From assembly GCA_028281495.1 (NCBI GenBank), contig JANQJU010000031.1, forward strand, positions 124,001-188,000: a stretch of DNA of 64,000 nt. Direction: 5' to 3'. Below, piece after piece: positions 62,113 through 64,000 of this stretch (position 1 is its first letter; the number at the start of each line of letters is the position of its first letter). The translations under genes were made by a program, and so were the position numbers. The DNA is from SAR324 cluster bacterium. Lineage in GTDB: Bacteria > SAR324 > NAC60-12. The notes under the pieces are model-generated. The model had not been told where the DNA came from. It searched no databases and was given only the letters and a program-made list of their open reading frames with translations.

Positions 62113-64000
62113 ATGCATGGACTAATCAGTTGGTTTACTAAAAATAGCGTTGCCGCCAATTTGTTGATGGTGATTATTTTGGCAGGAGGGGTCTATTCAC
62201 TTTTTGACCGTATTCCGCTGGAAGTGTTTCCGACAATCGAATTTGAACGGGTGAATATCAATACGGCGTTCCCTGGTGCGACCCCAGCGGAAGTAGAGGA
62301 AGGCGTGACTATTCGTATCGAGGAAGCAATTCAGGATTTGGAAGGGATCAAAGAAATCACATCCCGATCAGTGGAAGGGAGTTCTCGCGTGACGGTCGAA
62401 GTGGATAACCACGACCCACGGGAACTGATGGAAGACATCAAATCCCGTGTGGAAGGCTTGAACAACCTACCCGACGAGGCCGAAAAATCGATTTTCACGG
62501 TTCCAGAACGTCGACGGGAGGTCATCAGTGTAGCGATTTCCGGCAATATCAGTGAACGTGAGCTGCGCCAATTGGGAGAACAGGTACGGGATGACTTAGC
62601 GGCTTTGCCTGGAATCACACAATTGGAGATGGAAGGGGCACGCCCTTATGAATTGGCCATTGAAGTATCTGAAATCACACTCCGCGAGTATGGGCTGACT
62701 TTTTCTGAAGTGGCCACGGCGATTCGTCGGGGGTCTTTGGATCTTTCAGCAGGCAGCATCAAAACCCAAGGTGGGGAGGTGCTCATCCGCACGAAAGGAC
62801 AAGCCTACCAAAAGGCGGAATTCGAAAATATTGTCATTTCCACTCGCCCAGACGGCACTCGATTGCTTTTGAAAGATATAGCCAGCATCAATGATGGATT
62901 TGAGGAAACACCCATCTTGACCAAATTCAATGGGGAACCCGCAGTGATGATCGAAATCTATCGAGTGGGGCAACAGAGTGCGATTGATGTGTCTGACACC
63001 GTGAAGGCCTATATTGAAGAATTCCGCACCCAATTACCCGAAGGCGTTTCAGTCACGGTTTGGCGAGATCGTGCCAAAATCGTGAAAGCACGACTCAACA
63101 CCCTGCTGACCAGCGCATGGCAAGGAGGTTTATTGGTGATTACCTTGTTGACCCTGTTTTTGCGTCCCGCGGTGGCGTTTTGGGTCTGTGTTGGGATTCC
63201 GATCAGCTTCATGGGAAGTATGTTGCTGATGCCCTATTTGGATGTCACTTTAAATATCGTGAGTTTGTTTGCTTATATTTTAGTCCTCGGCATTGTCGTG
63301 GATGATGCCATTGTCACCGGAGAAAACGTATATTCCCATCAGAAACGAGGCCTGGACTCTTTAAAAGCAGCGATTCAAGGGACTCAAGAGGTGGCCATCC
63401 CAGTGACCTTTGGCATCTTGACCACGGTTGCTGCTTTTGTGCCCTTGATGATGATGGAAGGTCGACGCGGTGCCATCTTTGGTCAGATTCCTCTGATTGT
63501 GATCCCCGTGCTCCTATTTTCGCTGGTAGAATCCAAGCTGATCCTCCCCGCTCACCTTTCTCATCTCAAGTCTCGTGAAGAACAAAAAGGCCTCTTCCGT
63601 TGGGTGGGTAAAATTCAACATTTCATTGCCGATGGTTTTGAAAAACTGATCCTCATCGCATACCGACCGAGCTTAACGATTGCTTGTCGGGAGCGGTACA
63701 TCACCCTATCGTTGTTTGTCGCTGGTGCGGTTTTAATTGGAGCGATGGTGGCAGGGGGATGGATGCGCTTTACGTTTTTTCCACGCATCCAAAGTGAAAT
63801 TGCCCGTTCATATTTGGAAATGCCTTCCGGCACGCCCTTTGAGGTGACTGCGAAACATATTGATCAGATGGTGACCGCCGCCAAGCAATTGCAAGCGAAA
63901 TATGTCGATCCGGAAACAGGTAAAAGTGTGGTGTTGAACATATTGTCGTCGGTGGGGTCGGCAGGAGGTTCAGGAGGCGGCCAAGCTCACTTAGGACGAG
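62113..64000 (+). CDS. RND efflux permease, N-terminal two thirds (3' end outside window)
   Basis: At least 629 residues, open at the window end. AAGGAGGTCCC precedes the ATG. TM1 (NSVAANLLMVIILAGG) is followed by the periplasmic porter domain, and TM4 contains VVDDAIVTGENV, the proton-relay motif of RND pumps with its paired Asp residues. The TM4 motif and gene order adaptor-permease after an OprM-type channel support an AcrB/MdtB-type or related HAE1 pump. Family members are over 1000 residues, so about a third is missing. Substrate not known. Confidence 0.94.
   Translation, partial: MHGLISWFTKNSVAANLLMVIILAGGVYSLFDRIPLEVFPTIEFERVNINTAFPGATPAEVEEGVTIRIEEAIQDLEGIKEITSRSVEGSSRVTVEVDNHDPRELMEDIKSRVEGLNNLPDEAEKSIFTVPERRREVISVAISGNISERELRQLGEQVRDDLAALPGITQLEMEGARPYELAIEVSEITLREYGLTFSEVATAIRRGSLDLSAGSIKTQGGEVLIRTKGQAYQKAEFENIVISTRPDGTRLLLKDIASINDGFEETPILTKFNGEPAVMIEIYRVGQQSAIDVSDTVKAYIEEFRTQLPEGVSVTVWRDRAKIVKARLNTLLTSAWQGGLLVITLLTLFLRPAVAFWVCVGIPISFMGSMLLMPYLDVTLNIVSLFAYILVLGIVVDDAIVTGENVYSHQKRGLDSLKAAIQGTQEVAIPVTFGILTTVAAFVPLMMMEGRRGAIFGQIPLIVIPVLLFSLVESKLILPAHLSHLKSREEQKGLFRWVGKIQHFIADGFEKLILIAYRPSLTIACRERYITLSLFVAGAVLIGAMVAGGWMRFTFFPRIQSEIARSYLEMPSGTPFEVTAKHIDQMVTAAKQLQAKYVDPETGKSVVLNILSSVGSAGGSGGGQAHLGR

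Noticed and set aside
1..64000. Selenoprotein genes with in-frame TGA near tRNA-Sec
   Set aside because: I looked for recognisable proteins broken at TGA and continuing in frame and found none; no SECIS search could be run.

Overview
The window is a chromosomal stretch of a Gram-negative bacterium with an aerobic respiratory chain. Evidence: Lon, an alternative complex III (ACIII) operon with periplasmic c-type hemes, BamD and a CpoB-like lipoprotein (outer membrane), TatC, a tripartite RND efflux system, ZapA and a 6S RNA. The zapA/6S RNA adjacency, WS/DGAT acyltransferase, Ni-superoxide dismutase and selenocysteine tRNA fit a proteobacterium or a near relative, perhaps an aquatic one. I cannot place it lower from sequence alone; a SAR324/deltaproteobacteria-like lineage is only a guess. 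I saw no insertion sequence, prophage, integrase or CRISPR array. Codon style looks uniform, so this reads as core plus stable accessory DNA.

Layout. 1-3.4 kb: 3' end of trpF and lon. 3.4-11.1 kb: six-gene ACIII operon actABCDEF ending in a strong hairpin. 11.4-12.2 kb: sodN with its maturation protease sodX. 12.5-16.7 kb: a compact plus-strand run with a pseudo-receiver/HATPase protein, bamD, a cpoB-like gene, an unknown gene, a CheY and a small cereblon-type (CULT domain) protein. 16.7-22.0 kb: KefB-type antiporter, AraC regulator, FIST sensor and class III cyclase. 22.4 kb: tRNA-Sec. 22.5-26.4 kb: minus-strand group with WS/DGAT, an orphan ABC ATPase and an unknown 536-aa protein. 26.8-35.8 kb: a complete ebo gene set (eboC, A, B, E, F plus divergent eboD) with an extra 722-aa gene that resembles the N-terminal part of VioB. 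36.1-39.5 kb: PotD-type binding protein directly upstream of a hybrid histidine kinase. 39.6-45.1 kb: aldo/keto reductase, VWA protein, alpha/beta hydrolase with its TetR regulator, and a 3'-5' exonuclease-fold protein. 45.3-53.4 kb: a tight four-gene cluster of TrkA, a double receiver-like protein, a 1021-aa NTPase and an MscS channel with a repeat-bearing tail. 53.4-58.9 kb: 6S RNA, zapA, an unknown gene, a 14-repeat WD40 protein and tatC. 59.0-64.0 kb: an unknown small gene and an RND efflux operon running off the end.

How genes work together. ActB carries a twin-arginine-like leader and TatC is encoded 50 kb away. The ebo genes probably make or export one small molecule, and the VioB-like gene between eboF and eboD is the most suggestive new partner. 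The trkA-to-mscS cluster looks like a possible undescribed ion or osmotic response system. The CULT-domain protein is translationally linked to a canonical CheY. Several intergenic gaps (28.6, 30.8, 42.7 and 59.0 kb) hold short degenerate tandem repeats of 13-20 bp, apparently a habit of this genome.
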